From: Flavobacterium lacus
GTDB lineage: Bacteria > Bacteroidota > Bacteroidia > Flavobacteriales > Flavobacteriaceae
Assembly: GCF_003268815.1 (NCBI RefSeq)
Contig: NZ_QLSV01000015.1
Coordinates: forward strand, 1-64,000
DNA length: 64,000 nucleotides
Reading direction: 5' to 3'
This document shows, in pieces, positions 9,639-18,843 of the stretch (positions are counted from its first letter, which is position 1; each line of letters starts with the position of its first letter). Position numbers and translations under genes: made by a program. A model generated the notes under the pieces. That model had not been told where the DNA came from, ran no database searches, and saw only the letters and a program-made list of their open reading frames with translations.

Positions 9639-10784
9639 TTATCTGAAAGCCTGTTCAATATCGGCTAGTAAATCATCAATGTCTTCAACACCAACGCTCA
9701 ACCGAACTAAGTCATCTGAAATCCCAATTTCTTTGCGTTTTTCTTCCGGAATTGATGCATGCGTCATCAACGCCGGATGATTAGCCAACGATTCAACACC
9801 GCCCAATGATTCTGCTAAAGTGAATACTTTTAATTTTTCTAAGAAAGAGATAGAATCTGCTTTTTTACCTGATTTGAAGGTAAAGGAAACCATTCCTCCA
9901 AAACCGCCTAGCATTTGTTTTTTAGCAATTGCATGAAACGGGTGATCCGGTAAACCGGGGTAGAATACCTTTTCTACTTCGGAATGGTTACTTAAAAATT
10001 CGGCTACTCTCATTCCGTTTTCACAATGTCTTTGCACTCTTAGGTGTAAGGTTTTGATTCCTCTCAACACCATATAACTGTCTTGTGGTCCTAATGTTCC
10101 TCCGGTTGCAAATTGTGCAAAGTGTAGTTTTTCGCCTAATGCAGCATCTTTTACAATCAAAGCACCGGCTATTACATCCGAATGTCCTCCTAAATATTTG
10201 GTTGCCGAATGCATGACAATATCCGCCCCTAAATCCAATGGTTTTTGAAGATATGGTGTGGCAAATGTGTTATCTACTGCAAATAAAATTTTCTTTTCAT
10301 TCGTAATTTTAGCAATCGCAGCAATATCGGCTAATTTCATCAACGGATTAGTCGGTGTTTCAACCCAAACTAATTTTGTATTAGCATTAATCAACGCTTG
10401 AAATTTTTCCAAATTATTCATATCCACAAAATGGAATTTAATACCAAAATCTTGATATATTCTGGAAAACATTCGATAAGTTCCGCCATACAAATCGTCC
10501 ATTGCAATGACTTCATCACCAGGTTTAAGCAATTTTAAAACCGAATCCGTTGCTGCTAAACCGGAAGCAAAGGCTAAACCACGAACACCATTTTCGATAC
10601 TGGCCAATGCATCTTCCAAGGCTTGACGTGTTGGATTGGCAGCTCTGCTGTATTCGTAATGATTGATAGGAACACCCGGACTTTTTTGTGCAAAAGTTGA
10701 GGTATTATAAACCGGAGGCATCACTGCTCCTGTACTCGGGTCATGGTGTTGACCACCATGTATAACTTTGGTATTGAACTTCAT
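9639..10784 (-). CDS. metB: Cystathionine gamma-synthase / lyase family PLP enzyme
   Basis: The 381-residue enzyme belongs to the Cys/Met-metabolism PLP family. Visible motifs are the N-terminal TKVIHGGQ, the substrate Tyr region YEYSRAANPTR, the PLP-binding DDLYGGTYR and the lysine motif SATKYLGGHSDVIAG. It should act in trans-sulfuration, making cystathionine from an activated homoserine and cysteine (MetB), or cleaving it. Sequence alone does not separate the synthase from the lyase well. The gene stands alone with a -7 box (10801-10808) only 17 bp from the start codon. Confidence 0.85.
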   Translation of the reverse strand: MKFNTKVIHGGQHHDPSTGAVMPPVYNTSTFAQKSPGVPINHYEYSRAANPTRQALEDALASIENGVRGLAFASGLAATDSVLKLLKPGDEVIAMDDLYGGTYRMFSRIYQDFGIKFHFVDMNNLEKFQALINANTKLVWVETPTNPLMKLADIAAIAKITNEKKILFAVDNTFATPYLQKPLDLGADIVMHSATKYLGGHSDVIAGALIVKDAALGEKLHFAQFATGGTLGPQDSYMVLRGIKTLHLRVQRHCENGMRVAEFLSNHSEVEKVFYPGLPDHPFHAIAKKQMLGGFGGMVSFTFKSGKKADSISFLEKLKVFTLAESLGGVESLANHPALMTHASIPEEKRKEIGISDDLVRLSVGVEDIDDLLADIEQAFR

Positions 10785-10800
10785 AATTTATTTATTTATG

Positions 10801-10808
10801 CAAAGATA
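10801..10808 (-). promoter_or_regulatory. -7 box of the metB-like gene
   Basis: TATCTTTG on the minus strand matches TAnnTTTG. The predicted leader is about 10 nt. Confidence 0.6.
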
Positions 10809-10906
10809 AGAAGATGATTTTTATAAATTTTCTAACTTATTGCTAAAGATTCGATAAATAAAATGGAAGTGAAACCATTTAAAATTCAAATACTCACAAA
10901 AATCTG

Positions 10907-10914
10907 TACTTTTG
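10907..10914 (+). promoter_or_regulatory. -7 box immediately before rbfA
   Basis: TACTTTTG ends only 4 bp before the rbfA ATG. Transcription starting 4-8 bp past the box would give a leaderless or nearly leaderless mRNA. Confidence 0.6.
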
Positions 10915-10918
10915 CATC

Positions 10919-11311
10919 ATGGAAACAAACAGACAAAAGAAAATAGGAACCGTTTTGCAAAATGATTTGGTTGATATTTTGCAAGGAGAAGTGCGTAAAA
11001 ACGGAATCACTAACTTGATTATTTCCGTTTCAAAAGTTTCGGTTACAACCGATTTATCAATTGCTAAAGTATATTTAAGTGTTTTCCCGACGGATAAAGG
11101 GCCTGAAATTTTAGCCGCAATAAAATCGAATACCCCTTTAATAAAACACGATTTATCGCAACGTGTGAAACTCCAATTACGAAAAGTTCCCAACTTATCC
11201 TTCTACATTGATGACTCATTAGATTATATCGAAAAAATAGACAAAGCCCTCACTGGCGATGAAAATCCGATTGAAAATCCAAATCTTCTAGAAAAAAGAA
11301 AGAAGTTTTAA
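10919..11311 (+). CDS. rbfA: Ribosome-binding factor A
   Basis: The 130-residue protein matches RbfA, the KH-type factor that binds the 30S subunit and helps mature the 5' end of 16S rRNA. The family pattern is clear: METNRQKKIGTVLQNDLVDI at the start, VSVTTDLSIAKVYLSVFP in the middle, and RKVPNLSFYIDDSLDYIEKID near the end. It is first in a pair with the permease gene: its stop codon at 11309-11311 is followed one base later by the GTG start of that gene, so the two are probably translationally coupled. Confidence 0.95.
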   Translation: METNRQKKIGTVLQNDLVDILQGEVRKNGITNLIISVSKVSVTTDLSIAKVYLSVFPTDKGPEILAAIKSNTPLIKHDLSQRVKLQLRKVPNLSFYIDDSLDYIEKIDKALTGDENPIENPNLLEKRKKF

Positions 11312-11312
11312 C

Positions 11313-12512
11313 GTGAAATTTCCGCTTTACATAGCCAAACGTTATTTGTTTAGCGGTAGTAAAAACTCTGCTATAAACATTATTACCCTCATTGCCTCCG
11401 TAGGGATAATTGTTGGAACAATGGCTTTGTTTGTAGTGATGTCGGTTTTCAGTGGATTAAAAGATTTTAGTTTATCTTTTTCAAATGATTTTGATCCGGA
11501 TTTAAAAGCGGTTGCCAAAACCGGAAAAACCATTTTTTTCAGTCCGCAACAAGAAGCAGAAATCAATAAACTCGAAGGTGTTGCTCATTTTAGTAAAATC
11601 ATTGAAGAAAGAGCCCTTTTTACTTTCAACGGGAAAGACTTATTAGCCAATATTAAAGGGGTTGATAAAAATTTTAATCAAGTAAATCAAGTAGAAAAAA
11701 CTATTTTTCAAGGTCAGTGGATTCAAGAAGACTCAGAAGAAGTTGTGGTTGGTCACGGCATCAGTCAGAAACTCTCCATGGGTTTATTTGATTTAGTGAA
11801 TGTGTTTGAAACCTTTGTTCCCAAACCCGGAAAAGGGACAATTGATTCGCCGGATGGAGCATTTAATCGTTCCGTTTTGGTTCCTGTGGGATTTTATTTT
11901 ATCAATGAAGATTTGAATCAAAAATATGTTTTTGCCGATTTAAGCATCGTGCAAGAATTATTGGTTTACAAATCCAATCAAATTTCAGGCATTGAGTTTA
12001 AACTTAACCCCAATGCCAATGAGTCGGACGTTATTTCTTCGTTAGAAAAAATTCTGGAGAATAATGTCGTCATCAAAAACAGAGCTCAACTGAATGAATC
12101 GCTTTATAAAATGTTGAATACCGAAAATTTGGTTTTGTATTTAATTTTTTCGTTGGTCATCACTGTGACATTGTTCACCTTAGTTGGGGCTTTGATTATG
12201 ATTATTATCGAAAAGAAATCAAATTTAAAAACCTTATTTAATTTAGGTGCTGAAATAGACGATTTAAGAAAAATTTTCCTTTTTCAAGGATTTTTAATTT
12301 GCTTTTTAGGTTGCTTGATTGGTCTGTTTTTTGGGATTGTTTTTACCCTACTTCAACAACATTTTGGTTTTATCATGATTAACCAAAGTATGGCTTATCC
12401 CGTTCGCTTTTCCTTTACAAATATATTGATTGTGATTGCTACTATTGCTGTTTTAGGCTTTTTAGCTTCGTGGATTGCAAGTAGTAGAGTAAACAAAAAA
12501 CTGTTGGAATAA
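11313..12512 (+). CDS. LolC/LolE-like ABC transporter permease (FtsX family)
   Basis: The 399-residue membrane protein has one N-terminal helix after LYIAKRYLFSGSKNSAINII, a periplasmic domain of about 210 residues, and three C-terminal helices with the FtsX-type signature (GALIMIIIEKKSNLKTLFNLGA). This is the layout of lipoprotein-releasing permeases LolC and LolE, which pull lipoproteins from the inner membrane with the ATPase LolD. No ATPase gene is adjacent. Translation starts at GTG, one base after the rbfA stop. The substrate is inferred from the family only. Confidence 0.85.
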   Translation: MKFPLYIAKRYLFSGSKNSAINIITLIASVGIIVGTMALFVVMSVFSGLKDFSLSFSNDFDPDLKAVAKTGKTIFFSPQQEAEINKLEGVAHFSKIIEERALFTFNGKDLLANIKGVDKNFNQVNQVEKTIFQGQWIQEDSEEVVVGHGISQKLSMGLFDLVNVFETFVPKPGKGTIDSPDGAFNRSVLVPVGFYFINEDLNQKYVFADLSIVQELLVYKSNQISGIEFKLNPNANESDVISSLEKILENNVVIKNRAQLNESLYKMLNTENLVLYLIFSLVITVTLFTLVGALIMIIIEKKSNLKTLFNLGAEIDDLRKIFLFQGFLICFLGCLIGLFFGIVFTLLQQHFGFIMINQSMAYPVRFSFTNILIVIATIAVLGFLASWIASSRVNKKLLE

Positions 12513-12513
12513 G

Positions 12514-13506
12514 TTAAACCGTCTGATAATTAGCATACGCCTCCGCAATTTCTTCAAAAAGAGCCATTAACGGCATTGCTCCGTCGGTTGTCACTAACTT
12601 TTGTTTATAGTCTTTAAATCCGTGAATGCCTTTGAAATAATTGGTGTAATGGCGACGCATTTCAAAAATTCCAACGCGTTCACCTTTCCATTCCATAGAC
12701 CAAATTAGATGATTTCTAGCAGCTTCGATGCGATCTTTCATCGTAGGTTCTGGCAAATGTTCACCTGTTTTAAAATAATGTTTGATTTCGTTAAAAATCC
12801 ATGGATAACCAATGGCTGCACGGCCAATCATCATGCCATCCAAACCGTATTTATTTTTGTATTCTAATGCTTTTTCGGGCGAATCGATGTCACCGTTTCC
12901 AAAAATGGGCATTGTAATTCTCGGATTGTTTTTTACACGAGCAATGTGCGACCAATCAGAATGCCCTTTATACATTTGAGCACGCGTTCTGGCATGAACG
13001 GTTAAGGCTTGCACACCAATATCTTGTAAACGCTCGGCAACTTCATCAATGTTGATGGAATTTTCATCCCAACCCAAACGGGTTTTTACCGTTACCGGAA
13101 GATTGGTTCCTTTAATAACTGCTTTGGTTAAGCGAATCATTAAATCGACATCTTTTAAAACACCGGCTCCAGCTCCTTTGCAAACGACTTTTTTAACCGG
13201 GCAACCAAAATTAATATCAACTAAATCAGGTTGAACAGCATCTACAATTCGGGAAGACATTTCCATCGCTTCTTCGTCACCACCAAAAATTTGAATCCCT
13301 ACCGGACGTTCGTAATCAAAAATATCCAATTTCATTTTGCTTTTCATTGCATCCCGAATCAAGCCTTCCGACGAAATAAATTCGGAATACATCAAATCAG
13401 CTCCGTGCAATTTGCACAAGCGACGAAACGGCGGATCACTCACATCTTCCATTGGAGCAAGAAGCAAGGGAAAGTCGGGCAAGATGATGTTTCCGATTTT
13501 TGGCAT
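12514..13506 (-). CDS. dusB: tRNA-dihydrouridine synthase B
   Basis: From ATG at 13506 the product has 330 residues, the normal DusB length. Motifs: LLAPMEDVSDPPFRRLC at the FMN-binding N-terminus, DINFGCPVKKVVCKGAGAG with the catalytic Cys, TVKTRLGWD, and IFGNGDIDSPEKA. It reduces uridine to dihydrouridine in tRNA using FMN and NADPH. An upstream ATG at 13572 is in frame, but the -7 box (13524-13531) lies between the two and the extra residues match nothing in the family, so the shorter form is chosen. The 3' end is one base from the convergent permease gene. Confidence 0.95.
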   Translation of the reverse strand: MPKIGNIILPDFPLLLAPMEDVSDPPFRRLCKLHGADLMYSEFISSEGLIRDAMKSKMKLDIFDYERPVGIQIFGGDEEAMEMSSRIVDAVQPDLVDINFGCPVKKVVCKGAGAGVLKDVDLMIRLTKAVIKGTNLPVTVKTRLGWDENSINIDEVAERLQDIGVQALTVHARTRAQMYKGHSDWSHIARVKNNPRITMPIFGNGDIDSPEKALEYKNKYGLDGMMIGRAAIGYPWIFNEIKHYFKTGEHLPEPTMKDRIEAARNHLIWSMEWKGERVGIFEMRRHYTNYFKGIHGFKDYKQKLVTTDGAMPLMALFEEIAEAYANYQTV

Positions 13507-13523
13507 TGTAATTAAATTTTTTG

Positions 13524-13531
13524 CAAAAATA
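13524..13531 (-). promoter_or_regulatory. -7 box of dusB
   Basis: TATTTTTG on the minus strand, 17 bp before the ATG at 13506, excludes the upstream in-frame ATG. Confidence 0.6.
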
Positions 13532-13595
13532 CTAATTTTTGTTGGTTTCAGGTTTAACGTTGCAAGATTCAAACCTAAAAATCAAAACTTTGCTT

Positions 13596-13603
13596 TATAT
13601 TTG
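13596..13603 (+). promoter_or_regulatory. -7 box of lepA
   Basis: TATATTTG on the plus strand. The predicted start near 13610 gives a leader of about 138 nt that contains the whole dispersed repeat at 13622-13713. Confidence 0.6.
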
Positions 13604-13621
13604 CACACAATTCTCTACGGA

Positions 13622-13713
13622 GCAGGGTTTGCGTTAGGGATGGGAGCGGCATCCTTTTGTGGAGTTTACGGAACAAAAGATATAGCGGACAGCCCGACCC
13701 TTGGGAAACGCCC
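13622..13713 (+). repeat. Dispersed 92-bp intergenic repeat, copy 1
   Basis: This copy and 34466-34557 have the same length and agree at 83 of 92 positions. Shared landmarks are TTTGCGTTAGGGAT, AGCGGCATCCTTTTGTGGAG and AGCCCGACCCTTGGG. A more diverged relative with a different middle lies inverted at 17766-17930. This copy sits between the lepA promoter and start codon. Confidence 0.8.
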
Positions 13714-13747
13714 AAAAAAACGCCCAAAAAATTTGAATTAAACGAAG

Positions 13748-15544
13748 ATGAAGAACATACGAAATTTTTGCATTATTGCTCACATTGACCACGGAAAAAG
13801 TACGCTGGCCGACCGATTATTGGGGGCTACGCAAACGGTGACGGCTCGTGAGGAAAAGGCTCAGCTGCTGGACAATATGGATTTAGAGCGTGAACGTGGG
13901 ATTACCATTAAGAGTCACGCGATTCAAATGGAATATACGTACAAAGGTGAAAAATATATTCTGAACCTGATTGATACGCCTGGGCACGTAGATTTTTCAT
14001 ATGAAGTTTCGCGATCCATTGCCGCTTGTGAAGGAGCTTTGTTGATTGTAGATGCAGCTCAAAGTATTCAGGCTCAAACGATTTCCAATTTATATTTGGC
14101 TTTAGAAAACGACTTGGAAATTATTCCGGTGTTGAATAAAGTAGATTTGCCAAGTGCTAATCCGGAGGAAGTGAGCGATGATATTATCGATTTATTAGGT
14201 TGCAAATTAGAAGATATTATTCACGCTTCGGGTAAAACCGGTTTCGGTGTAGAAAATATTTTGGCTGCTATAATTGAAAAAATTCCAGCACCAAAAGGAA
14301 ATGTTGATGAACCGTTGCAGGCATTGATTTTTGATTCGCATTACAATCCGTTCCGTGGTATTGAAGTAATTTTCCGTGTGAAAAACGGGGAAATTAAAAA
14401 AGGTCAAAAGATTAAATTCATGGCTACCGGAAATGAATATTTTGCCGATGAAGTAGGTACGTTAAAGTTGAATCAAGTTCCGAAAAATGTGATTTCAACC
14501 GGTGATGTAGGCTATTTAATTTCGGGAATTAAAGAAGCAAAAGAAGTAAAAGTAGGTGATACATTGACCGATGCTAAAAACCCTACTACCAATATGATTA
14601 CAGGTTTTGAGGATGTAAAACCAATGGTTTTTGCCGGAATTTATCCTGTTGACACCGAAGATTATGAAGATTTAAGAGCTTCGATGGAAAAACTACAACT
14701 GAACGATGCGTCGTTGGTGTTTTTACCGGAGAGTTCTGCTGCTCTTGGTTTTGGTTTCCGTTGTGGATTTTTAGGGATGTTGCATCTTGAAATTATACAA
14801 GAACGTTTGGAGCGTGAATATGACATGACGGTTATTACAACTGTTCCCAACGTTTCCTATTTGGCTTATACTAAAAAAGAACCTGAAGTAGGCTTTGTGG
14901 TAAACAATCCATCAGACTTACCGGAGCCTTCTAAATTAGACCGTGTGGAAGAGCCATATATCAAAGCAACCATCATTACCAAATCGGATTTTGTGGGGAA
15001 TGTGATGAGTTTATGTATTGAAAAACGCGGTGTGATTACCAATCAAACCTATTTAACCACTGAACGTGTTGAATTGACTTTTGACATGCCACTAGCCGAA
15101 ATTGTATTTGATTTTTATGACCGTTTAAAAACGGTTTCCAAAGGATATGCATCGTTTGATTATTCTCCAATCGGCATGAGAACCTCAAAATTAGTTCGAT
15201 TGGACGTGTTGTTAAATGCTCAATCAGTGGATGCTTTGTCGGCTTTGATTCACGAAGACAATGCGTATAATATTGGTAAGAAAATGTGCGAAAAACTGCG
15301 TGAATTGATTCCGAGACAACAATTTGACATTCCGATCCAAGCAGCCATTGGTGCAAAAGTCATTGCTCGCGAAACGATAAAAGCGTTGCGAAAAGATGTT
15401 ACTGCCAAATGTTATGGTGGAGATATTTCCCGTAAACGAAAACTGTTGGAAAAACAGAAAAAAGGGAAAAAGAGAATGCGTCAGGTGGGGAATGTTGAGA
15501 TTCCGCAAGAGGCGTTTATGGCGGTATTGAAGTTGAATGATTAG
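13748..15544 (+). CDS. lepA: Elongation factor 4 (LepA), ribosome back-translocase GTPase
   Basis: The 598-residue product has the full LepA layout. A GTPase domain shows G1 [16 protein letters not shown]2 ERGITIKS, G3 DTPGHVDF and G4 NKVDLP. The EF-G-like domains II, III and V follow, then the LepA-specific C-terminal domain (GEPs lacking, ending [20 protein letters not shown]). LepA is a membrane- and ribosome-associated translation factor. Its mRNA leader appears to carry an intergenic repeat (13622-13713). Confidence 0.97.
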   Translation: MKNIRNFCIIAHIDHGKSTLADRLLGATQTVTAREEKAQLLDNMDLERERGITIKSHAIQMEYTYKGEKYILNLIDTPGHVDFSYEVSRSIAACEGALLIVDAAQSIQAQTISNLYLALENDLEIIPVLNKVDLPSANPEEVSDDIIDLLGCKLEDIIHASGKTGFGVENILAAIIEKIPAPKGNVDEPLQALIFDSHYNPFRGIEVIFRVKNGEIKKGQKIKFMATGNEYFADEVGTLKLNQVPKNVISTGDVGYLISGIKEAKEVKVGDTLTDAKNPTTNMITGFEDVKPMVFAGIYPVDTEDYEDLRASMEKLQLNDASLVFLPESSAALGFGFRCGFLGMLHLEIIQERLEREYDMTVITTVPNVSYLAYTKKEPEVGFVVNNPSDLPEPSKLDRVEEPYIKATIITKSDFVGNVMSLCIEKRGVITNQTYLTTERVELTFDMPLAEIVFDFYDRLKTVSKGYASFDYSPIGMRTSKLVRLDVLLNAQSVDALSALIHEDNAYNIGKKMCEKLRELIPRQQFDIPIQAAIGAKVIARETIKALRKDVTAKCYGGDISRKRKLLEKQKKGKKRMRQVGNVEIPQEAFMAVLKLND

Positions 15545-15546
15545 GA

Positions 15547-15598
15547 AAGGTGCTAAGGTGCTGAGGGACTAAGGTACTAAGGTACTGAGGTACTGAGG
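15547..15598. repeat. Short tandem repeat after lepA
   Basis: Degenerate units of 8-12 bp of the type AAGGTACTG/AAGGTGCT are repeated about six times directly after the lepA stop. Copy number could vary between strains by slippage. Confidence 0.7.
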
Positions 15599-15610
15599 AA
15601 AAATATAGGA

Positions 15611-15640
15611 GAACCCAATGACGCGAGTTGTTGGGTTTTA
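15611..15640. terminator. Bidirectional intrinsic terminator between lepA and the pfkB-type gene
   Basis: AACCCAA (15612-15618) and TTGGGTT (15631-15637) form a hairpin. The plus-strand T run is good; on the minus strand it serves the convergent kinase gene. Confidence 0.6.
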
Positions 15641-16567
15641 TTACTTCATGTCTTCAAACAATTTCATAGCATCATCCCGATTAAAAAGTTGTGTTCCTTC
15701 ATTCATGGTGGCTGCTGTACCACATGAAACTCCCCATTTTAGAACTTCTTTAAATGATTTGTTTTGAGATAAAGCCCAAACCATCGCACCAACCATACTG
15801 TCACCAGCACCAACAGTACTCTTTTTGATGACTGCTGGAGCTGCAACAAATTCTGTTTGATCTTTTGTAACTAAAATGGCACCATTTGGACCAAGGGAAA
15901 CCACAACTATTTCTACGCTTTGATTTTGTATTAATTTTTTAGCTGCGGCTTCTACTCCATTAAGTTCTAATCTCTCAACATTCATTAATTTTGCTAACTC
16001 CCCTATATTAGGTTTTATTAAATAAACCCCCGTTTCAAGTACCTTTTGTAAAGCTTCACCAGCCGTGTCTACAATAATTTTTGTATCTGAATTTTTCATC
16101 AAGACACAAATCGCTTGATAAAAACTAGAAGACAGACCTTCGTTTATACTTCCACTGATGACTAAATACTTGGGTTTTAAATTAGTTATTGTAGCCATAA
16201 TTTGCGCTTGTTCTGTTTCGGAAATAGCGGTACCTGGAAACCCAAAACGATATTGTGATTGTGTCGAAACATCATAGGCTACAAAATTTTCACGAGTCCA
16301 ATTTTTAGTTAAAATCACCTGCGAGGCAATTGTTTCTTTTTCAAAACATTCTTGCAACATTAGACCAATTGGTCCTCCAGAAGTATAGATACACATCGAT
16401 TCTCCATTCAATCTAGAAATTGCTTTAGAGACATTAATTCCGCCACCACCAGCATCATACCTAGGTGTCTCACATCTTATTTTTTGTTCAGGAATTAATC
16501 CTGAAAAATTAGCACTTTTGTCAAGAGCAGGATTTATTGTAAGGGTAACTATGTCAAAATTTTTCAT
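15641..16567 (-). CDS. pfkB: PfkB-family 6-phosphofructokinase / hexose-phosphate kinase
   Basis: The product (308 residues from the ATG at 16567) aligns along its whole length with E. coli PfkB-type phosphofructokinase. It has the substrate motif GGGGINVSKAISRLNG, ISGSINEGL, IVVVSLGPNGA and the ATP/anion-hole motif STVGAGDSMVGAM, with the catalytic Asp in GAGD. It should phosphorylate fructose 6-phosphate or a related sugar phosphate. An alternative ATG lies 15 bp upstream (16582). The shorter start fits the usual first strand (MKNFDIVTLTINPALD). The gene is divergent from thiL. Confidence 0.85.
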   Translation of the reverse strand: MKNFDIVTLTINPALDKSANFSGLIPEQKIRCETPRYDAGGGGINVSKAISRLNGESMCIYTSGGPIGLMLQECFEKETIASQVILTKNWTRENFVAYDVSTQSQYRFGFPGTAISETEQAQIMATITNLKPKYLVISGSINEGLSSSFYQAICVLMKNSDTKIIVDTAGEALQKVLETGVYLIKPNIGELAKLMNVERLELNGVEAAAKKLIQNQSVEIVVVSLGPNGAILVTKDQTEFVAAPAVIKKSTVGAGDSMVGAMVWALSQNKSFKEVLKWGVSCGTAATMNEGTQLFNRDDAMKLFEDMK

Positions 16568-16652
16568 TTTTATACGTTTCATAATATTATATAAATTTAA
16601 GAATAAAATTTGTTTCTAAACCCAACCTAGTCCTTTAGTATTTTAAACTTTG

Positions 16653-16660
16653 TACCTTTG
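16653..16660 (+). promoter_or_regulatory. -7 box of thiL
   Basis: TACCTTTG, 57 bp before the thiL ATG. Confidence 0.55.
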
Positions 16661-16717
16661 CAACTTCAAATAATTTATATTTGAAATAATACGATTGTTT
16701 CGTTACCTAAACTAATT

Positions 16718-17764
16718 ATGATAGAAGACAAAAACCCTCAACGCACTTCCATCGCTCAATTGGGCGAATTCGGTTTAATTGACCATTTAACGAAGCATTT
16801 CGAAATCAACCAACCATCCACCCTCAAAGGAATTGGCGACGATGCCGCTGTGTTGGATTTTAAAGACAAAAAAGCCGTCGTTTCCACCGATTTATTAGTC
16901 GAAGGCGTGCATTTTGATTTGGCTTATATGCCGTTAAAACATTTAGGCTACAAAGCCGTGGTGGCCAACGTTTCCGACATTTGTGCAATGAATGCAAAAC
17001 CTACACAAATCACCGTTTCTATTGCGGTTTCCAACCGATTTCCACTCGAAGCATTAGAAGATTTATTTGCCGGAATCACACATGCTGCTAAAGAATACAA
17101 TGTAGATGTCATTGGCGGCGACACCACTTCGTCACAAAAAGGATTAATCATTTCCATCACAGCTTTGGGCGAAGCCAATGCAGCAGATATTGTGTATCGA
17201 AGCGGAGCCAAAGAAAACGATTTGTTAGTAGTTACAGGTGATATTGGTGCCGCTTACATGGGTTTGCAAGTGTTGGAACGCGAAAAACAAGTCTTTCAAG
17301 TTAACCCCAATAACCAACCGGATTTAGATAATTATACATACTTGATTGAACGTCAACTTAAACCGGAAGCCAGAAAAGACATCAAAGACTTACTCGAAAA
17401 ACTGGAAGTAAAACCCACTTCGATGATTGATATTTCTGACGGATTATCCTCTGAAGTGATGCATCTCTGCAAGCAATCCAACGTAGGTTGCACGATTTAC
17501 GAAGAAAAATTACCGCTCGATCCGCAATTAATTTCTGTTTGTGAAGAATTCAACATCGACAGCACGACCGTAGCCATCAACGGCGGCGAAGATTACGAAC
17601 TGCTTTTCACCATCGCTATCGAAGATTTTGACAAAATTAAAGCCAATCCTAACCTCACCGTCATCGGACACATGAATAAAGAAACCGAAGGAAAACATTT
17701 GGTCACACGAGCCAATCAAAAAATAGAACTCAAAGCCAGAGGCTGGAATGCACTAGAAGAATAA
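16718..17764 (+). CDS. thiL: Thiamine-monophosphate kinase
   Basis: The 348-residue enzyme matches ThiL of the PurM/ThiL ATP-binding superfamily. Motifs: GIGDDAAVLDFKDKKAVVSTDLLVEGVHFDL near the N-terminus, NVSDICAMNA, DVIGGDTTSS, and MIDISDGLSSEVMHLC followed by INGGEDYELLFT. It phosphorylates thiamine monophosphate to the active cofactor thiamine diphosphate. No other thiamine genes or TPP riboswitch are seen nearby. It has its own promoter, and an inverted dispersed repeat follows directly. Confidence 0.95.
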   Translation: MIEDKNPQRTSIAQLGEFGLIDHLTKHFEINQPSTLKGIGDDAAVLDFKDKKAVVSTDLLVEGVHFDLAYMPLKHLGYKAVVANVSDICAMNAKPTQITVSIAVSNRFPLEALEDLFAGITHAAKEYNVDVIGGDTTSSQKGLIISITALGEANAADIVYRSGAKENDLLVVTGDIGAAYMGLQVLEREKQVFQVNPNNQPDLDNYTYLIERQLKPEARKDIKDLLEKLEVKPTSMIDISDGLSSEVMHLCKQSNVGCTIYEEKLPLDPQLISVCEEFNIDSTTVAINGGEDYELLFTIAIEDFDKIKANPNLTVIGHMNKETEGKHLVTRANQKIELKARGWNALEE

Positions 17765-17765
17765 G

Positions 17766-17930
17766 TTGGACGTGCCCCTCCGTAAACTACGGGTCGGGCT
17801 ATTCGCTGGAAGTCCTCGCAAAAAACACCATTTTCTTCAACCCAAAAAGAGCTTTCTTTGGTCGCTTTTTTGGCCTGAGAAAATTGGCATTTTTTTGCTC
17901 CGGGCTTTCCGCTGCTATCCCTCACGAGGT
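17766..17930 (-). repeat. Diverged inverted member of the dispersed intergenic repeat
   Basis: Read on the minus strand it begins GAGGGATAGCAGCGGAAAGC and ends with AGCCCGACCCGTAG and GGGGCACGTCC. These are the boundary blocks of the 92-bp repeats at 13622 and 34466, with an unrelated, longer middle. It follows the thiL stop. Confidence 0.55.
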
Positions 17931-17990
17931 TTAATGCTATCAGTGAAGTTCTAAAAAATTCAAAATAATCATTAGCAACCACATCAAAAT

Positions 17991-18266
17991 AAAAAAAGCG
18001 ATACAGTAAGTGCATCGCTTTTTTTAGTGTTAAAACTTTTTTAAGTAGCTGTTTTTGGTTGAATCAGATCTTTCGTTGGGGCAAAAGGGTGGTATTTCTT
18101 TTTCGATGTTGGCTACTTAGAACGTTCTTGGGTCAATATTTTTAATTATGAATAACTACATCTTAATTAATGATGTAAAGATATACTGGTTACTTTAAAA
18201 TCTAAATACGGGTTCACTCAGAATGTGTTACGGGTTTGTGCCATTTTTGGTGTGGTTTCCCGTAAA
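17991..18266 (-). ncRNA. Candidate small RNA unit A with upstream control element
   Basis: Read on the minus strand, the unit has a bipartite element (18231-18262), a promoter-like box TATCTTTACATC (18183-18172), about 170 nt without an ATG-started frame, and an intrinsic terminator (AAAAAGCGAT/ATCGCTTTTT, 18025-17991). Bases 18040-18266 are repeated without a change at 18490-18716. The predicted RNA can pair AAGTAGC with GCTACTT around a core CCACCCTTTTGCCCC. The same element type occurs before the repeat-peptide gene, which supports minus-strand transcription. On the plus strand the core resembles the 57-kb small RNAs, so the strand is not settled. Confidence 0.45.
18040..18266. repeat. Perfect 227-bp direct repeat, copy 1
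   Basis: Every base from 18040 to 18266 recurs at 18490-18716, an offset of exactly 450 bp. The 223 bp between the two copies are not repeated. Perfect identity of non-coding DNA points to recent duplication or gene conversion. Confidence 0.95.
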
Positions 18267-18441
18267 TAGAAATAGCCGCTGATTCACTGATTAAAGTTTA
18301 GATTATATTTAATTTTTTTTACGAATCTCACCGCCAGTCTTTATCTCTAGAAGAGAGAGTAGCGAGTGGCGTGAAAAATTTGTGAGATTCGTGAGATTCG
18401 TGGCAAAAAACGCAGCGATTTACTAGCAGTCCAATCAAAAC

Positions 18442-18716
18442 AAAAAAAGCGTTGCATTGGGGTGCATCGCTTTTTCTCGTATTAAACTCTTTAAGTAGCT
18501 GTTTTTGGTTGAATCAGATCTTTCGTTGGGGCAAAAGGGTGGTATTTCTTTTTCGATGTTGGCTACTTAGAACGTTCTTGGGTCAATATTTTTAATTATG
18601 AATAACTACATCTTAATTAATGATGTAAAGATATACTGGTTACTTTAAAATCTAAATACGGGTTCACTCAGAATGTGTTACGGGTTTGTGCCATTTTTGG
18701 TGTGGTTTCCCGTAAA
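18442..18716 (-). ncRNA. Candidate small RNA unit B (second copy)
   Basis: The control element, box (18633-18622) and body are identical to unit A. The terminator is different in sequence (AAAAAGCG, mismatch, TGCA stem; 18475-18442) but keeps the same position. Conservation of a terminator outside the perfect repeat suggests that the whole unit, not only the 227 bp, has a function. The strand caveat is as for unit A. Confidence 0.45.
18490..18716. repeat. Perfect 227-bp direct repeat, copy 2
   Basis: Identical to 18040-18266. The identity stops at 18716/18266, just past the bipartite element, so the control region is part of the repeat. Confidence 0.95.
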
Positions 18717-18843
18717 ATGAGTTAGCCACTGATTCGTAGATTATTTTATATTTATCAATTGCTTTCAAAACCTTGAGCGAGCTCGGCAAAAAATTCTTGA
18801 GATTAGTGCTATTCGTGGCAAAAAAATAATATAGATCGAAAAC

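Noticed and set aside
13337-13741. Open frame running from inside dusB through the repeat to lepA
   Set aside because: It crosses both promoters and the dispersed repeat, and its residues match no family; it is antisense to dusB.
18000-18720. Possibility that the 18-kb repeats encode small peptides
   Set aside because: On the minus strand the only ATG is followed at once by TAG, and the plus strand offers only short unrelated frames; no start-stop pair is shared by units A/B and C.
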